Positions 25,733 to 36,410 of a stretch of DNA of 60,211 nucleotides are shown in pieces. The notes beneath the pieces are model-generated. The model was not told the origin of the DNA. It worked only from the letters and a program-made list of their open reading frames with translations, and made no database searches. Positions within the stretch are counted from its first letter, which is position 1. Each line of letters opens with the position of its first letter. The DNA lies in the NCBI RefSeq assembly GCF_003852405.1, contig NZ_QAJM01000003.1, positions 266,387 to 326,597 of the forward strand. Reading direction: 5' to 3'. Source of the DNA: Pseudomonas sp. KBW05 (lineage in GTDB: Bacteria; Pseudomonadota; Gammaproteobacteria; Pseudomonadales; Pseudomonadaceae). The position numbers and the translations under genes were made by a program.

Positions 25733-26971
25733 ATGGACAACTTGCCCCTGGGGCCGATGCTCGCGGTAGTCGCCTTGCTGGTGTTATGGGCGGCGCTGTT
25801 TACCGCCATCGAAGCCGCACAACAACACCTGCTGGCCCTGCGCCCCGGTACACGCCAGGGTGACAAGGCGGCGGCGCGCCTGAACTTCCCGCGCAACAGC
25901 CTGATCCTGTGCAACAGCGTGTGCCGCGCGGCGGTGGTGATCCTCTGCACGCTGCTGGCGATCTACGCCTGGGCGCAAAACGGCCCCTGGCTGGGCTGGA
26001 TGATTTCCTGCGCGATCCTGCTGATCCTCGCCGACTACCTGCCCCGTGCCCTCGCCACGCGCTATCCGCAGGCAGTGCTGGGCTTTGGCAATACGCTGCT
26101 GGGCGTCCCCCTGAAAATCCTTTACCCCCTGGCCTGGCTGCTCAACGGCATCAGCCTGTTGCTGCTGCGCCCGTTCGCCCGCAAGTCCGGCGTGGTGAAA
26201 AAGAGCGACGAGCCGCTGCCGGATCATGATGACGAACCCGAGCCCCAGGCCGACGAAGGCCGCACGCCCGGCATGCCGGGCATCCACGCCTTGGACAACA
26301 TCACCGTCAACGACATCCTGGTACCGCGCAGCGAAGTGGACGGCATCAACCTGGATGACCCGATCGACGAGATCATCGAGCAACTACGCACTTCCCAGCG
26401 CACCCGCCTGCCGGTGTTCCACAGCGATATCAACCAGGTCGAAGCCGTGCTCAACACCCGGCAGATCCAACACCTGCTGCCCGACGCCAGCCTGACCAAA
26501 GAGGCATTGCTCGCCGCCTGCCACGAGCCCTACTTCGTCCCAGAAAGCACGCCGCTGCAACTGCAACTGCTGAACTTCCACAAGCAACAGCGCCGCCTGG
26601 GCATGGTTGTGGACGAATACGGCGAAGTGCTGGGCATTGTCACCCTGGAAGACATCCTTGAAGAAATCGTCGGCGAATTCGAAAACGAACAGGGTGCGGA
26701 CAACCCTCACATCGAAGCGCAGCCCGATGGCCGCTACATTGTCGATGGCGCGGCGTCGATCCGCGAACTGAACAAGAGCCTGAACTGGCACCTGCCCAGC
26801 GACGGCCCCAAGACCCTCAATGGCTTGGTCACCGAAGCGCTGGAGACGATTCCCGATTGCGCGGTGTGCCTGAAGATTGGGCGTTACCGCCTGGAAATCC
26901 TCGAGACCGAAGACAACCGGGTCAGCAAAGTGCTGATCTGGCACACCAGCCGGGTGCCTATCGCCGCCTGA
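25733..26971 (+). CDS. CNNM/CorC-HlyC family membrane protein with CBS domains
   Basis: 412 residues. The N-terminal DUF21 domain has four hydrophobic segments (about 1-155), followed by a charged linker, a CBS pair (about 190-320, with NDILVPRSEVDGI and RLGMVVDEYGEVLGIVTLED) and a C-terminal CorC/HlyC transporter-associated domain. Relatives (YfjD, CorB, MpfA) are linked to Mg2+/Co2+ export or regulation. The partner gene upstream overlaps functionally in many genomes. A REP element follows directly, probably marking the operon's end. Confidence 0.88.
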   Translation: MDNLPLGPMLAVVALLVLWAALFTAIEAAQQHLLALRPGTRQGDKAAARLNFPRNSLILCNSVCRAAVVILCTLLAIYAWAQNGPWLGWMISCAILLILADYLPRALATRYPQAVLGFGNTLLGVPLKILYPLAWLLNGISLLLLRPFARKSGVVKKSDEPLPDHDDEPEPQADEGRTPGMPGIHALDNITVNDILVPRSEVDGINLDDPIDEIIEQLRTSQRTRLPVFHSDINQVEAVLNTRQIQHLLPDASLTKEALLAACHEPYFVPESTPLQLQLLNFHKQQRRLGMVVDEYGEVLGIVTLEDILEEIVGEFENEQGADNPHIEAQPDGRYIVDGAASIRELNKSLNWHLPSDGPKTLNGLVTEALETIPDCAVCLKIGRYRLEILETEDNRVSKVLIWHTSRVPIAA

Positions 26972-26992
26972 CTATCTGGCACAACGCGGTAA

Positions 26993-27087
26993 AAATGTGG
27001 GAGCGGGCTTGCTCGCGAATGCGGTGTATCAGGCAACTTATCAGCGACTGACCCACCGCTTTCGCGAGCAAGCCCGCTCCCACATTT
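26993..27087. repeat. REP palindrome pair (REPIN)
   Basis: AAATGTGGGAGCGGGCTTGC-TCGCGAATGCGG and its inverted copy bracket a spacer of about 35 bp, right after the CorC-like gene. Same subtype as at 4.2 kb. Confidence 0.9.
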
Positions 27088-27110
27088 GATTTGCGGTGCA
27101 TCAGTCCCTC

Positions 27111-27140
27111 TTGTTGTATTTCAAAACCCCTTCCTATAAT
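27111..27140 (+). promoter_or_regulatory. Candidate sigma-70 promoter of the MHS transporter
   Basis: TTGTTG (27111-27116) and a perfect TATAAT (27135-27140) with an 18-bp spacer, pointing to the transporter that starts at 27329. That leaves a 5' UTR of about 180 bases in which I recognise no riboswitch. Confidence 0.45.
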
Positions 27141-27328
27141 CCCTGCGGCTTACCAAAGCCCCGCCCGTCCGCGTGCTACCCGCACTTCCAGCGTCCAGGC
27201 ACCGCTTTACCGTGTCTGACCGGTGTTCGCTCCCATCCCGAGCCGCCCCGCGCACAACCCATGATCCATGGGTGTTCGACCCATAATAATCCGCGTCCAA
27301 ACGCGCAATCACCGCTAGGGATACCGCC

Positions 27329-28642
27329 ATGAGCACCACCTATAACGAGGCCGCGACAGACGCCGCCCCGACCAACTCGACCGCACGGGTTGCTACGGCC
27401 AGCATCGTCGGCACCGCCATCGAGTTCTACGACTTCTATATCTACGCCACCGCCGCCGCGCTGGTGATCGGCCCGGTGTTCTTCCCGCAGACCTCCGGCA
27501 CCGCGCAGATGCTGGCGTCGTTCCTGACCTTCGGCATCGCCTTTATCGCCCGCCCGCTGGGCTCGGCGTTGTTCGGCCACTTTGGCGACCGCATTGGCCG
27601 CAAATCCACCTTGGTCGCCTCGCTGCTGTTGATGGGCGTGTGCACCACGCTGATTGGTTTGCTGCCAGGCTACGACAGCATCGGGGCCTGGGCGCCGATC
27701 CTGTTGTGCATACTGCGCTTCGGCCAGGGCCTGGGCCTTGGCGGGGAATGGGGCGGTGCCGCCTTGCTGGCCACCGAGAACGCGCCGAAAGGCAAACGTG
27801 CCTGGTTCGGCATGTTCCCGCAATTGGGCCCCTCGATTGGCTTCCTCGCGGCCAACGGCCTGTTCCTGATCCTGGCCATGAGCTTGAGCGACGAGCAGTT
27901 CCGCAGTTGGGGCTGGCGTATCCCGTTCATCCTCAGCGCAGCCTTGGTGATGGTTGGCCTGTACGCCCGCCTGAAACTGCATGAAACCCCGGTGTTCGCC
28001 AATGCCGTAGCCAAGGAAGCCCCGGTCAAAGTGCCGCTGGTGGAGCTGTTCAGTCAGCACTGGCTGCCGGTGCTGCTGGGCGCGGCGTCGATGGTGGTGT
28101 GCTATGCGCTGTTCTACATCACCACCGCGTTTTCCCTGAGCTACGGTGTGTCGACCTTGGGTTATAGCCGCGAGACATTCCTCGGTTTGCTGTGCTTCGC
28201 CGTTCTGTTCATGGGGCTGGCCACACCGCTGGCAGCCTTGGCCAGTGATCGCTACGGGCGCAGGCCGGTGCTGATCGTCGGCGCGATCCTGGCGATCCTG
28301 TCTGGCTTTACCATGGAGCCCCTGCTGACCCACGGTTCAACCTGGGCCGTGGCGTTGTTCCTGGCGCTGGAGCTGTTCCTGATGGGCGTGACGTTTGCAC
28401 CGATGGGCGCGATGCTGCCGGAACTGTTCCCGACTCGCGTGCGTTATACCGGCGCATCGGCGGCGTATAACCTGGGTGGGATCGTGGGCGCGTCAGCGGC
28501 ACCGTTCTTCGCGACCAAGCTGGTGGCGATGGGTGGGCTGAGTTATGTCGGCGGGTATGTGTCGGCGGCAGCGTTGCTTAGTTTGATTGCGGTGCTGTGC
28601 CTGAAAGAGACGCGGGATAATGATTTGAACAAGGTCGCCTGA
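27329..28642 (+). CDS. MFS transporter, metabolite:H+ symporter (MHS) family
   Basis: 437 residues, twelve membrane segments. The loop 2-3 motif FGHFGDRIGRKSTLV, the SIVGTAIEFYDFYIYATAA first helix and RFGQGLGLGGEWGGAALLATE are features of the MHS group (YhjE, ShiA, ProP relatives) that moves organic acids or betaine-like compounds with protons. The substrate cannot be told. It is bounded by a promoter candidate and a REP element and looks like a single-gene unit. Confidence 0.87.
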   Translation: MSTTYNEAATDAAPTNSTARVATASIVGTAIEFYDFYIYATAAALVIGPVFFPQTSGTAQMLASFLTFGIAFIARPLGSALFGHFGDRIGRKSTLVASLLLMGVCTTLIGLLPGYDSIGAWAPILLCILRFGQGLGLGGEWGGAALLATENAPKGKRAWFGMFPQLGPSIGFLAANGLFLILAMSLSDEQFRSWGWRIPFILSAALVMVGLYARLKLHETPVFANAVAKEAPVKVPLVELFSQHWLPVLLGAASMVVCYALFYITTAFSLSYGVSTLGYSRETFLGLLCFAVLFMGLATPLAALASDRYGRRPVLIVGAILAILSGFTMEPLLTHGSTWAVALFLALELFLMGVTFAPMGAMLPELFPTRVRYTGASAAYNLGGIVGASAAPFFATKLVAMGGLSYVGGYVSAAALLSLIAVLCLKETRDNDLNKVA

Positions 28643-28647
28643 TAGAC

Positions 28648-28738
28648 CGCCTTCGCGAGCAAGCCCGCTCCCACATTTAACCGCATTTTCATGCTGGAAC
28701 TCGGTCAAGTGTGGGAGCGGGCTTGCTCGCGAAGGGCG
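28648..28738. repeat. REP palindrome pair (REPIN), reverse arm order
   Basis: TTCGCGAGCAAGCCCGCTCCCAC comes first and its complement second, the opposite order to the element at 26993, with a spacer of about 40 bp. It fills the whole gap between two convergent genes (MHS transporter and purT). Confidence 0.9.
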
Positions 28739-28746
28739 CGACTCGG

Positions 28747-29928
28747 TTACAGCTCTACAACAACAGCCTTCGAAGCACGGGTAGCTTTAGCCCGAGCCGC
28801 TTCAATCGACTCATCCCGCGCCAACGCCACACCCATCCGACGCTGACCATTCACTTCCGGCTTGCCAAACAAACGCAACGCCGTGTCCGGCTCGCTCAAG
28901 GCCGCGCCAAGGTTGGCGAACGCAGTCTGGGTCGACTGCCCTTCCACCAGAATCACCGCCGAAGCCGAAGGCCCGAACTGGCGGATCAACGGAATCGGCA
29001 GGCCGAGAATCGCGCGAGCGTGCAAGGCGAACTGCGACAGATCCTGAGAAATCAGGGTCACCAAACCAGTGTCATGGGGCCGCGGCGACACTTCGCTGAA
29101 CCACACCTGATCGCCCTTGATGAACAGTTCCACGCCAAACAGACCGCGACCACCCAGGGCCTCGGTCACCGCTTTGGCAACGCGCTCGGATTCAGCCAGG
29201 GCAATCGGGCTCATGGCCTGCGGCTGCCAGGATTCCTGGTAATCGCCCTTCTCCTGACGATGGCCAACCGGCGCACAGAAGGTGGTGCCGCCAATGTGGC
29301 GCACGGTCAGCAAGGTGATTTCGTAGTCGAAGTCGATAAAGCCTTCGATGATCACCCGGCCTTTACCGGCACGCCCGCCTTCCTGAGCGTAATCCCAGGC
29401 TGTCTGCACGTCATCGGCGCTGCGCAGCAGGCTCTGGCCCTTGCCCGACGAACTCATTACCGGTTTGACCACGCACGGGAAGCCCAGGTCTTGCACGGCC
29501 TTGCTGTAGTCTTCGAAGGTATCGGCGAAGTGGTACGGCGAGGTTGGCAGGTCCAGTTCTTCGGCAGCCAGGCGACGGATGCCTTCGCGGTTCATGGTCA
29601 GCGAAGTGGCACGCGCCGTCGGGATCACAGTGAAGCCTTCGGCTTCCAGTTCCACCAGGGTGGCGGTGGCGATGGCTTCGATTTCCGGCACGATGAAGTG
29701 CGGCTTCTCGGCTTCGATCACTGCACGCAGGGCGGCGCCGTCGAGCATGTTGATCACGTGGCTACGGTGCGCAACCTGCATGGCAGGGGCGTTGGCATAG
29801 CGATCCACGGCAATCACTTCAACGCCCAGGCGTTGCAGTTCGATTACCACTTCCTTGCCCAGCTCACCGCAGCCACACAGCAAAACGCGGGTCGCGGTTG
29901 GCGACAATGGAGTTCCGATTCGGGTCAT
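28747..29928 (-). CDS. purT: Formate-dependent phosphoribosylglycinamide formyltransferase
   Basis: 393 residues. It makes formyl-GAR from GAR, formate and ATP in purine synthesis, as an alternative to PurN. An ATP-grasp enzyme: N-terminal pre-grasp domain ([19 protein letters not shown]), central grasp domain with [16 protein letters not shown], and the metal-binding [22 protein letters not shown] region near residue 270. Full length. Confidence 0.97.
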   Translation of the reverse strand: MTRIGTPLSPTATRVLLCGCGELGKEVVIELQRLGVEVIAVDRYANAPAMQVAHRSHVINMLDGAALRAVIEAEKPHFIVPEIEAIATATLVELEAEGFTVIPTARATSLTMNREGIRRLAAEELDLPTSPYHFADTFEDYSKAVQDLGFPCVVKPVMSSSGKGQSLLRSADDVQTAWDYAQEGGRAGKGRVIIEGFIDFDYEITLLTVRHIGGTTFCAPVGHRQEKGDYQESWQPQAMSPIALAESERVAKAVTEALGGRGLFGVELFIKGDQVWFSEVSPRPHDTGLVTLISQDLSQFALHARAILGLPIPLIRQFGPSASAVILVEGQSTQTAFANLGAALSEPDTALRLFGKPEVNGQRRMGVALARDESIEAARAKATRASKAVVVEL

Positions 29929-29997
29929 CTCAGGTCCTCAGGGGAGCGGATCATGGGGAGAAAGGCCGGCATTTTACATGAACTGTAAAAATTGGCC

Positions 29998-30465
29998 TCA
30001 GTTGACGACGGCGCGCTTGCGCACGCGCCAGGCCATGACCAGCCACACCACCGTGACCCCGGCGAATTTCGACGCCAGCGCAGTGCCGGCCACGGCCGGG
30101 GTGAGTGCGCCGATCAGGCCGAAAAAGATAAACGTGTCGAGGGGAATGCTCAGCGCCGAACTGATCCACAAGCGGTCGTGGAGCGGGCGCTTGGTGATGC
30201 TGAACACCAGCCAGTCGATGCACTCGGACACGGCGAACGCCGTGGCGCTGGCAAGGGCGATGGCCGGATCGGACGTTACATACGACAGCACCAACGCCGC
30301 CAGCATGGCAACGATTGCGCCGTGGCCGAAGCGGGTTTGCACCATGTCGCGCAGGATAAAGACCAGGCCACCCCAGGCGGACCAGATGACATCCAGGTGC
30401 GGGGCGGTGGAGAAGGCGAAGTTGATCAGCACGACGCTGCTGATGTAGGCGATCAGGAAGAGCAT
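29998..30465 (-). CDS. VUT-family membrane protein (queuosine-precursor transporter type)
   Basis: 155 residues with about five hydrophobic segments (MLFLIAYISSVVLINFAF at the start). It belongs to the VUT family (PF02592), whose YhhQ-type members take up 7-deazaguanine precursors of queuosine. At this length it is shorter than typical YhhQ (about 220), so the substrate is open. Internal landmarks are FILRDMVQTRFGHGA and AFAVSECIDWLVF. The ATG at 30465 is preferred over an upstream in-frame start at 30507. It ends 69 bp before purT on the same strand. Confidence 0.75.
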   Translation of the reverse strand: MLFLIAYISSVVLINFAFSTAPHLDVIWSAWGGLVFILRDMVQTRFGHGAIVAMLAALVLSYVTSDPAIALASATAFAVSECIDWLVFSITKRPLHDRLWISSALSIPLDTFIFFGLIGALTPAVAGTALASKFAGVTVVWLVMAWRVRKRAVVN

Positions 30466-30534
30466 GGGAAAGTGGACCTGTGGGTTATGCCGCACAGGGT
30501 ACTTCACAATTGGAAATATGTCGTCGGGAAGGGC

Positions 30535-30624
30535 CCCTTCGCGAGCAAGCCCGCTCCCACAGTTGACCGCGTTTTTCCTGTAGGAACACGGTCCAAATGT
30601 GGGAGCGGGCTTGCTCGCGAAAGC
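30535..30624. repeat. REP palindrome pair (REPIN), reverse arm order
   Basis: TTCGCGAGCAAGCCCGCTCCCAC and its inverted copy with a spacer of about 40 bp, between DUF1289 and the VUT gene, which are on the same strand. Confidence 0.9.
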
Positions 30625-30630
30625 AATCTA

Positions 30631-30842
30631 TCAGGCGCTAGATTTCCCCGGAACCATAAACACCATCCCCCCCGCCACCGCCCGCTCATGACACAACCCC
30701 AACACCACCCGGCGCTCGGCATTGTCCATGCGCCCCCAGCGCGTGATCTCATCCACCGTACGCTGGCAACCGGTGCAGATATCGTCGTCATCCAGCGCAC
30801 AAATACTCACGCACGGCGAGGCAACGGGGCGTTCAATCGGGT

Positions 30843-30846
<4 letters not shown>
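30631..30846 (-). CDS. DUF1289 domain-containing protein
   Basis: 71 residues. Four cysteines in [20 protein letters not shown] (C-x3-C-x7-C-x2-C) followed by [17 protein letters not shown] match the DUF1289 pattern and suggest a metal or Fe-S site. The function is not known. Its ATG overlaps the stop of the carbonic anhydrase gene by four bases (ATGA), so the two are co-translated. Confidence 0.88.
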
Positions 30847-31367
<521 letters not shown>

Positions 31368-31405
31368 GGTTTTTCCTCACGGCTCGCCATTCAAACGATG
31401 GCTTA

Positions 31406-32008
31406 TTAGATGTTGATGAAGCTTTTCGGTGGCTGGTGCAGGCTGATCTTGGCATCGTCATAGAGCAGGTTGATCAACTCGACGATCATGATGGCTGTCA
31501 GGCCCCAGATCTTGTATTCACCAAACCGATAGCTGGGCACGTACCAACTGCGGCCCTGGTAATCGATCCTGTGGGTATGTTCGCGCGGGTCCTGTCGGAA
31601 AAACTCCAAGGGCACGCTGAACACGGCAGCAATCTCGGCATCGTTGGCCAGGTACTCGACGTAATCGGGGATAACGCCGACATAGGGTGTCACCCGAATG
31701 CCATGCAGGGAGATCAGTGGACTCAACGGGCCAATCACTTCCACCAGGCCGGGCGGCAGGCCGATTTCTTCTTCGGCTTCACGCAGCGCGGTAAAGATCA
31801 GGTCCGGGTCTTCGGGATCGCGGCGCCCGCCGGGGAAGGCCACTTCGCCGCCGTGGGTCGACAGGCCACTGGCGCGCAGGGTCAGGATCAGCTCAGGTTC
31901 GTCACTGCGGGTAATCGGCACCAGCACCGCGGCCTCGGGGAAACGCCCGTCGGTCTCCAGGGTGTGGGGAGTGTGATTGCTTACCCGGCGAAGTAGCTCG
32001 TCCAGCAT
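31406..32008 (-). CDS. CoA pyrophosphatase, Nudix family (NudL-like)
   Basis: 200 residues. The Nudix box reads GGRRDPEDPDLIFTALREAE followed by EEIGL, all signature residues present. The preceding LTLRASGLSTHGGEVAFPGG is the UPF0035 CoA-recognition pattern found in CoA diphosphatases (E. coli NudL, yeast Pcd1). It would cleave CoA or oxidised CoA to phosphopantetheine and 3',5'-ADP. Divergent from the second Nudix gene, with about 150 bp between the starts. Confidence 0.88.
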   Translation of the reverse strand: MLDELLRRVSNHTPHTLETDGRFPEAAVLVPITRSDEPELILTLRASGLSTHGGEVAFPGGRRDPEDPDLIFTALREAEEEIGLPPGLVEVIGPLSPLISLHGIRVTPYVGVIPDYVEYLANDAEIAAVFSVPLEFFRQDPREHTHRIDYQGRSWYVPSYRFGEYKIWGLTAIMIVELINLLYDDAKISLHQPPKSFINI

Positions 32009-32157
32009 GAGTCATCTCGGTCTGTTGGCTACCTTGCATCATGCACCAAAGCGTGCGGGCGCCCAACCCCAAAACCCGGGGGGTGTCGCTAAACGACAAC
32101 TTGTTGCAGCGCCCTGCCCGCCAAGCCAAGATAGACGCACTTTCCAGGAACCCCAGC

Positions 32158-32706
32158 ATGAATTTCTGCAGCCAGTGCGGTAAACCGGTTACCCAACGCA
32201 TCCCCGAAGGCGACGGCCGCCTGCGTTTTGTGTGTGATCACTGCTCGACCATTCACTACCAGAACCCCAATATCGTCGCCGGCACTGTGCCAGTATGGGG
32301 CGACAAAGTGCTGCTGTGCCGCCGCGCCATCGAACCGCGCCTGGGTTACTGGACCCTGCCCGCCGGCTTCATGGAGAACGGCGAGACCGTCGAACAGGCC
32401 GCCGCCCGCGAAACCCTGGAAGAAGCCTGCGCCCGCGTGCGCAACCTGAGCATCTACACCTTGATCGACGTGCCGCACATCAACCAGGTGCACATCTTCT
32501 ACCGCGCCGAACTGGTGGACCTGGACTTCGCCGCCGGCCCCGAAAGCCTTGAAGTGCAGCTATTCGACGAAGCCGACATCCCTTGGTCCGAGCTGGCTTT
32601 CCGCACGGTCGGGCGTACCTTAGAATGCTTTTTCGCTGACCGCCGGCAACAGCAGTTCCCGGTGCGCAGCGAAGCGGTGCCGCCGATGATGCCATCGCCC
32701 AAATAA
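32158..32706 (+). CDS. Nudix hydrolase with N-terminal zinc ribbon
   Basis: 182 residues. Two CxxC pairs near the N-terminus (NFCSQCGKPV and VCDHCSTIHY) form a zinc ribbon as in NADH pyrophosphatases. The Nudix box is GFMENGETVEQAAARETLEE followed by ACA, so the usual last glycine of the box is cysteine while all acidic residues are kept. The substrate is uncertain, perhaps a nucleotide or coenzyme. ATG at 32158 has AGGAA upstream and starts exactly at the ribbon; an upstream in-frame start at 32041 is not supported. Confidence 0.85.
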   Translation: MNFCSQCGKPVTQRIPEGDGRLRFVCDHCSTIHYQNPNIVAGTVPVWGDKVLLCRRAIEPRLGYWTLPAGFMENGETVEQAAARETLEEACARVRNLSIYTLIDVPHINQVHIFYRAELVDLDFAAGPESLEVQLFDEADIPWSELAFRTVGRTLECFFADRRQQQFPVRSEAVPPMMPSPK

Positions 32707-32744
32707 CACTCCAGGCTGCACCTTTTTTCAGGGAAGTCGTTTTA

Positions 32745-33248
32745 ATGCGTCTGTTGCTCGCCCTTATCTGCCTGTCGTTCGCTACGTTCTCATCAGCCTC
32801 CACGGTGGAAACCCTCGGCGGTAAAACCGTCGAAAAAGTCCTGGTCCTCAAGTCCGCCCACCAATTGCAGCTGATCAACGACGGCAAGCCCCTCAAGACC
32901 TACCGCATTTCCCTCGGCAAGAACCCCAAGGGCCACAAACTGATCGAAGGCGACCGCCGCACGCCAGAAGGCCTGTACTGGCTCGACTGGCGCAAGACCA
33001 GCGACCGCTTCAACCTGGCCATGCACATTTCCTACCCCAATATCAGCGACGCCGCCCGCGCCCGCCGTGAAGGCGTAAAGCCCGGCAGCATGATCATGAT
33101 CCACGGCACCCCCGACACCGAGGAATACCCAGAGCAGTGGTTCCACACCCTGGACTGGACCGACGGCTGTATCGGCATGCGCAACGTGGACATGCGTGAG
33201 GTCTGGAACCTGGTCAAGGACGGCACCCTGATCGAGATTCGTCCGTAA
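32745..33248 (+). CDS. Secreted L,D-transpeptidase family protein (YafK/YkuD type)
   Basis: 167 residues with a signal peptide (MRLLLALICLSFATFSSAS). The YkuD catalytic region is visible: IMIHGTPDTEEYPEQWFHT and TDGCIGMRN with the nucleophile Cys. Family members form or cut cross-links in peptidoglycan or attach lipoprotein to it; YafK-like members act on the lipoprotein link. Which reaction applies here is not decided by the sequence. It begins 38 bases after the Nudix gene and probably shares its transcript. Confidence 0.87.
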   Translation: MRLLLALICLSFATFSSASTVETLGGKTVEKVLVLKSAHQLQLINDGKPLKTYRISLGKNPKGHKLIEGDRRTPEGLYWLDWRKTSDRFNLAMHISYPNISDAARARREGVKPGSMIMIHGTPDTEEYPEQWFHTLDWTDGCIGMRNVDMREVWNLVKDGTLIEIRP

Positions 33249-33363
33249 TCTCGTACCGTTCGTAAAATAATTCAAAAAAAATCCCCCCTCCCGAACACGT
33301 CTGCCGGTGAATACCAGTTCACCGCGTCGGGCTGCGCTGTTGTGCGCGCGATAAAGACCTCTC

Positions 33364-33459
33364 TAATACCACTTGATACCAGACCCCATTACAGGGCGTT
33401 AAAACCTTGGCCTACACCGTTTTGACTGCATTGACATGGTATTTAAGTGGTATTAATTT
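33364..33459 (+). promoter_or_regulatory. Candidate promoter and paired operators of the GlcNAc operon
   Basis: Two copies of the 11-mer TAATACCACTT occur in opposite orientation, at 33364-33374 and (reverse) 33445-33455. Each is joined to a second ATACCA half-site (33376-33381 and 33437-33442), so each site holds two TGGTAT half-sites in tandem. TTGACA at 33431-33436 precedes the second site, and TAATTT at 33454-33459 could be a weak -10 with 17-bp spacing. TGGTAT half-sites suit GntR/HutC-type regulators, so the adjacent regulator is the probable ligand-controlled repressor. Start of nagR is at 33512. Confidence 0.55.
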
Positions 33460-33511
33460 CCGGCCATTACCGGGCGACAACACTCCAATAACCGCATCGG
33501 AAACCCAACAG

Positions 33512-34270
33512 ATGAACCCCATCCTGGCCCTGCGCCCCGACGACACACAATCCACGCCGCTGTACCTGCAACTGGCGCGCAAACTGGAAGCGGCGATCCA
33601 TGCCGGCCAGTGGACGTCCGAACAGGCGCTGCCGTCGGAACGTGCGCTCTGCGAGCAGTTGAGCATTTCGCGGGTCACCGCCCGCAAAGCCCTGGAAGTG
33701 TTGTTTGCCCAAGGCCTGATCCGCCGCAGCCAAGGCTCCGGCACCTTTATCACGCCGCGCCTGGAACAGCCGCTGTCGCGCCTCTCGGGTTTCAGCGAGA
33801 TGTTGCGCCTCAAGGGCTTTGTACCCAGCTCCCAATGGCTGGAGCGCGACATCACCCCGCCGACCCACGAAGAACTGATCCGCCTGTGCCTGTCGCCCAC
33901 CGACAAAGTGGCGCGCCTCAAGCGCCTGCGCAAAGCCGACGACACGGTGATGGCAATTGAAATGACCGCCATGCCCGCCGCCATCTTGCCCAACCCACAG
34001 GCCGTCGGTAGTTCGCTGTATGAATACCTGGAAGGCATCGGCAAACCCATCGTGCGCGCCCTGCAACATATCCAGGCGATCAACGCCTCGGACGAATTCG
34101 CCAAGCTGGTGGGCATCGCCCCCGGCACCGCCATGCTGCTGATGACCCGCGTGGGCTACACCGCCGACAACACGCCGATTGAAATCACCGACACCTATTG
34201 CCGCAACGACTACTACGACTTTGTCGCAGAGCTGCGCCGCTATGACTTTGCCGCCGAGTTGCGGCCCTAG
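33512..34270 (+). CDS. nagR: GntR/HutC-family regulator of GlcNAc use
   Basis: 252 residues. N-terminal GntR winged helix (PLYLQLARKLEAAIHAGQW, LPSERALCEQLSISRVTARK, QGSGTFI) and a C-terminal UTRA ligand-binding domain (about 95-245). Regulators of this group respond to amino-sugar phosphates. ATG at 33512 starts the conserved part; the longer frame from 33407 would run over the operator-promoter region. It is first in the operon with nagA (9 bp gap) and would control itself and the following genes. Confidence 0.88.
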   Translation: MNPILALRPDDTQSTPLYLQLARKLEAAIHAGQWTSEQALPSERALCEQLSISRVTARKALEVLFAQGLIRRSQGSGTFITPRLEQPLSRLSGFSEMLRLKGFVPSSQWLERDITPPTHEELIRLCLSPTDKVARLKRLRKADDTVMAIEMTAMPAAILPNPQAVGSSLYEYLEGIGKPIVRALQHIQAINASDEFAKLVGIAPGTAMLLMTRVGYTADNTPIEITDTYCRNDYYDFVAELRRYDFAAELRP

Positions 34271-34279
34271 AGAACTGCC

Positions 34280-35366
<1,087 letters not shown>

Positions 35367-35386
<20 letters not shown>

Positions 35387-36389
35387 AGAGGCCCTGGCCT
35401 CCTGCGACGCCGTCGCGGCACAGCTGCAACGCCTGGAACCACAGCTTGCAGAAATCGCCGGCCGCCTGCGCCGCCAACCACCGCAAGTGGCGATGACCAT
35501 TGCCCGCGGCAGTTCGGACCACGCCGCCAGCTACTTTGCCTATTTGGCGATGCAGCACGTGGGCATCCCCGTGGCGTCGTTGCCGATGTCGGTGGTGACC
35601 TTGTTGCAGGCGCCGATGAAAGTCAGCGGCCAAGTCGCGTTCGGCTTCTCCCAATCGGGCCAGAGCCCGGACCTGGTCAACAGCCTGCGCCTGCTGCGCA
35701 AACGCGGCGCGCTGAGCATCTCGATGGTCAACGCCGAAGACTCGCCGCTGGAAGCCGCCTGCGAGTTTCACGTACCGCTGTGCGCCGGCCCGGAACAGAG
35801 CGTGGCGGCGACCAAGAGCTTTATCGCCACCCTCAGCGCCAGCGCGTTGTTGGTCGGCCACTGGAACGGCGAAGCCGACTTGCTGCAAGCCTGCCAGGCC
35901 CTGCCCGACGGTCTGCGCGAAGCCGCCAAGCAAGACTGGAGCGCCGCCATCGACGCCCTGCGCGGCTGCCAGCAACTGATGGTGATCGGCCGTGGCGCCG
36001 GGTTTGCCATCGCCCAGGAAGCGGCGCTCAAGCTCAAGGAAACCTCGGCGATCCAGGCCGAAGCCTTCAGCAGCGCCGAAGTGCGCCACGGGCCAATGGC
36101 CTTGATCGGCGCCGACTACCCGCTACTGGTCTTCGCCCCACGCGGCGCCGAACAGGCCGGCCTGTTGAGCCTCGCCGCCGATATGCGCCAACGCGGCGCC
36201 CGCGTGTTGCTGGCCGCACCGGACGATATCGCCGAGCGCGACCTGACCCTGAGCCGAGCCGAACACCCAAGCCTGGACCCGATCCTGGCGATCCAGAGCT
36301 TTTACGTCATGGCGGCCGGTCTAGCGGTCGCGCGGGGCATGAACCCCGACCAGCCGCGCCACCTGAGCAAAGTCACCCGCACTCACTGA
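35367..36389 (+). CDS. SIS-domain glucosamine-6-phosphate deaminase/isomerase (GlmS-like, NagB-II type)
   Basis: 340 residues with two SIS domains and no glutaminase domain. Motifs are TIARGSSDHAASYFAYLA, FSQSGQSPDLVNSLRLLRKR and TSAIQAEAFSSAEVRHGPMA, as in the isomerase half of GlmS. Proteins of this type in nag operons serve as NagB-II, turning GlcN-6-P into fructose-6-P and ammonia. That fits the position between nagA and the PTS genes, and no classical nagB is present. TTG at 35367 is the likely start because GAAGGAG ends six bases before it; the next ATG (35379) is 18 bases from that site. Confidence 0.88.
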
Positions 36390-36410
36390 GTCGGTTGCCG
36401 TGTTTTCCTG

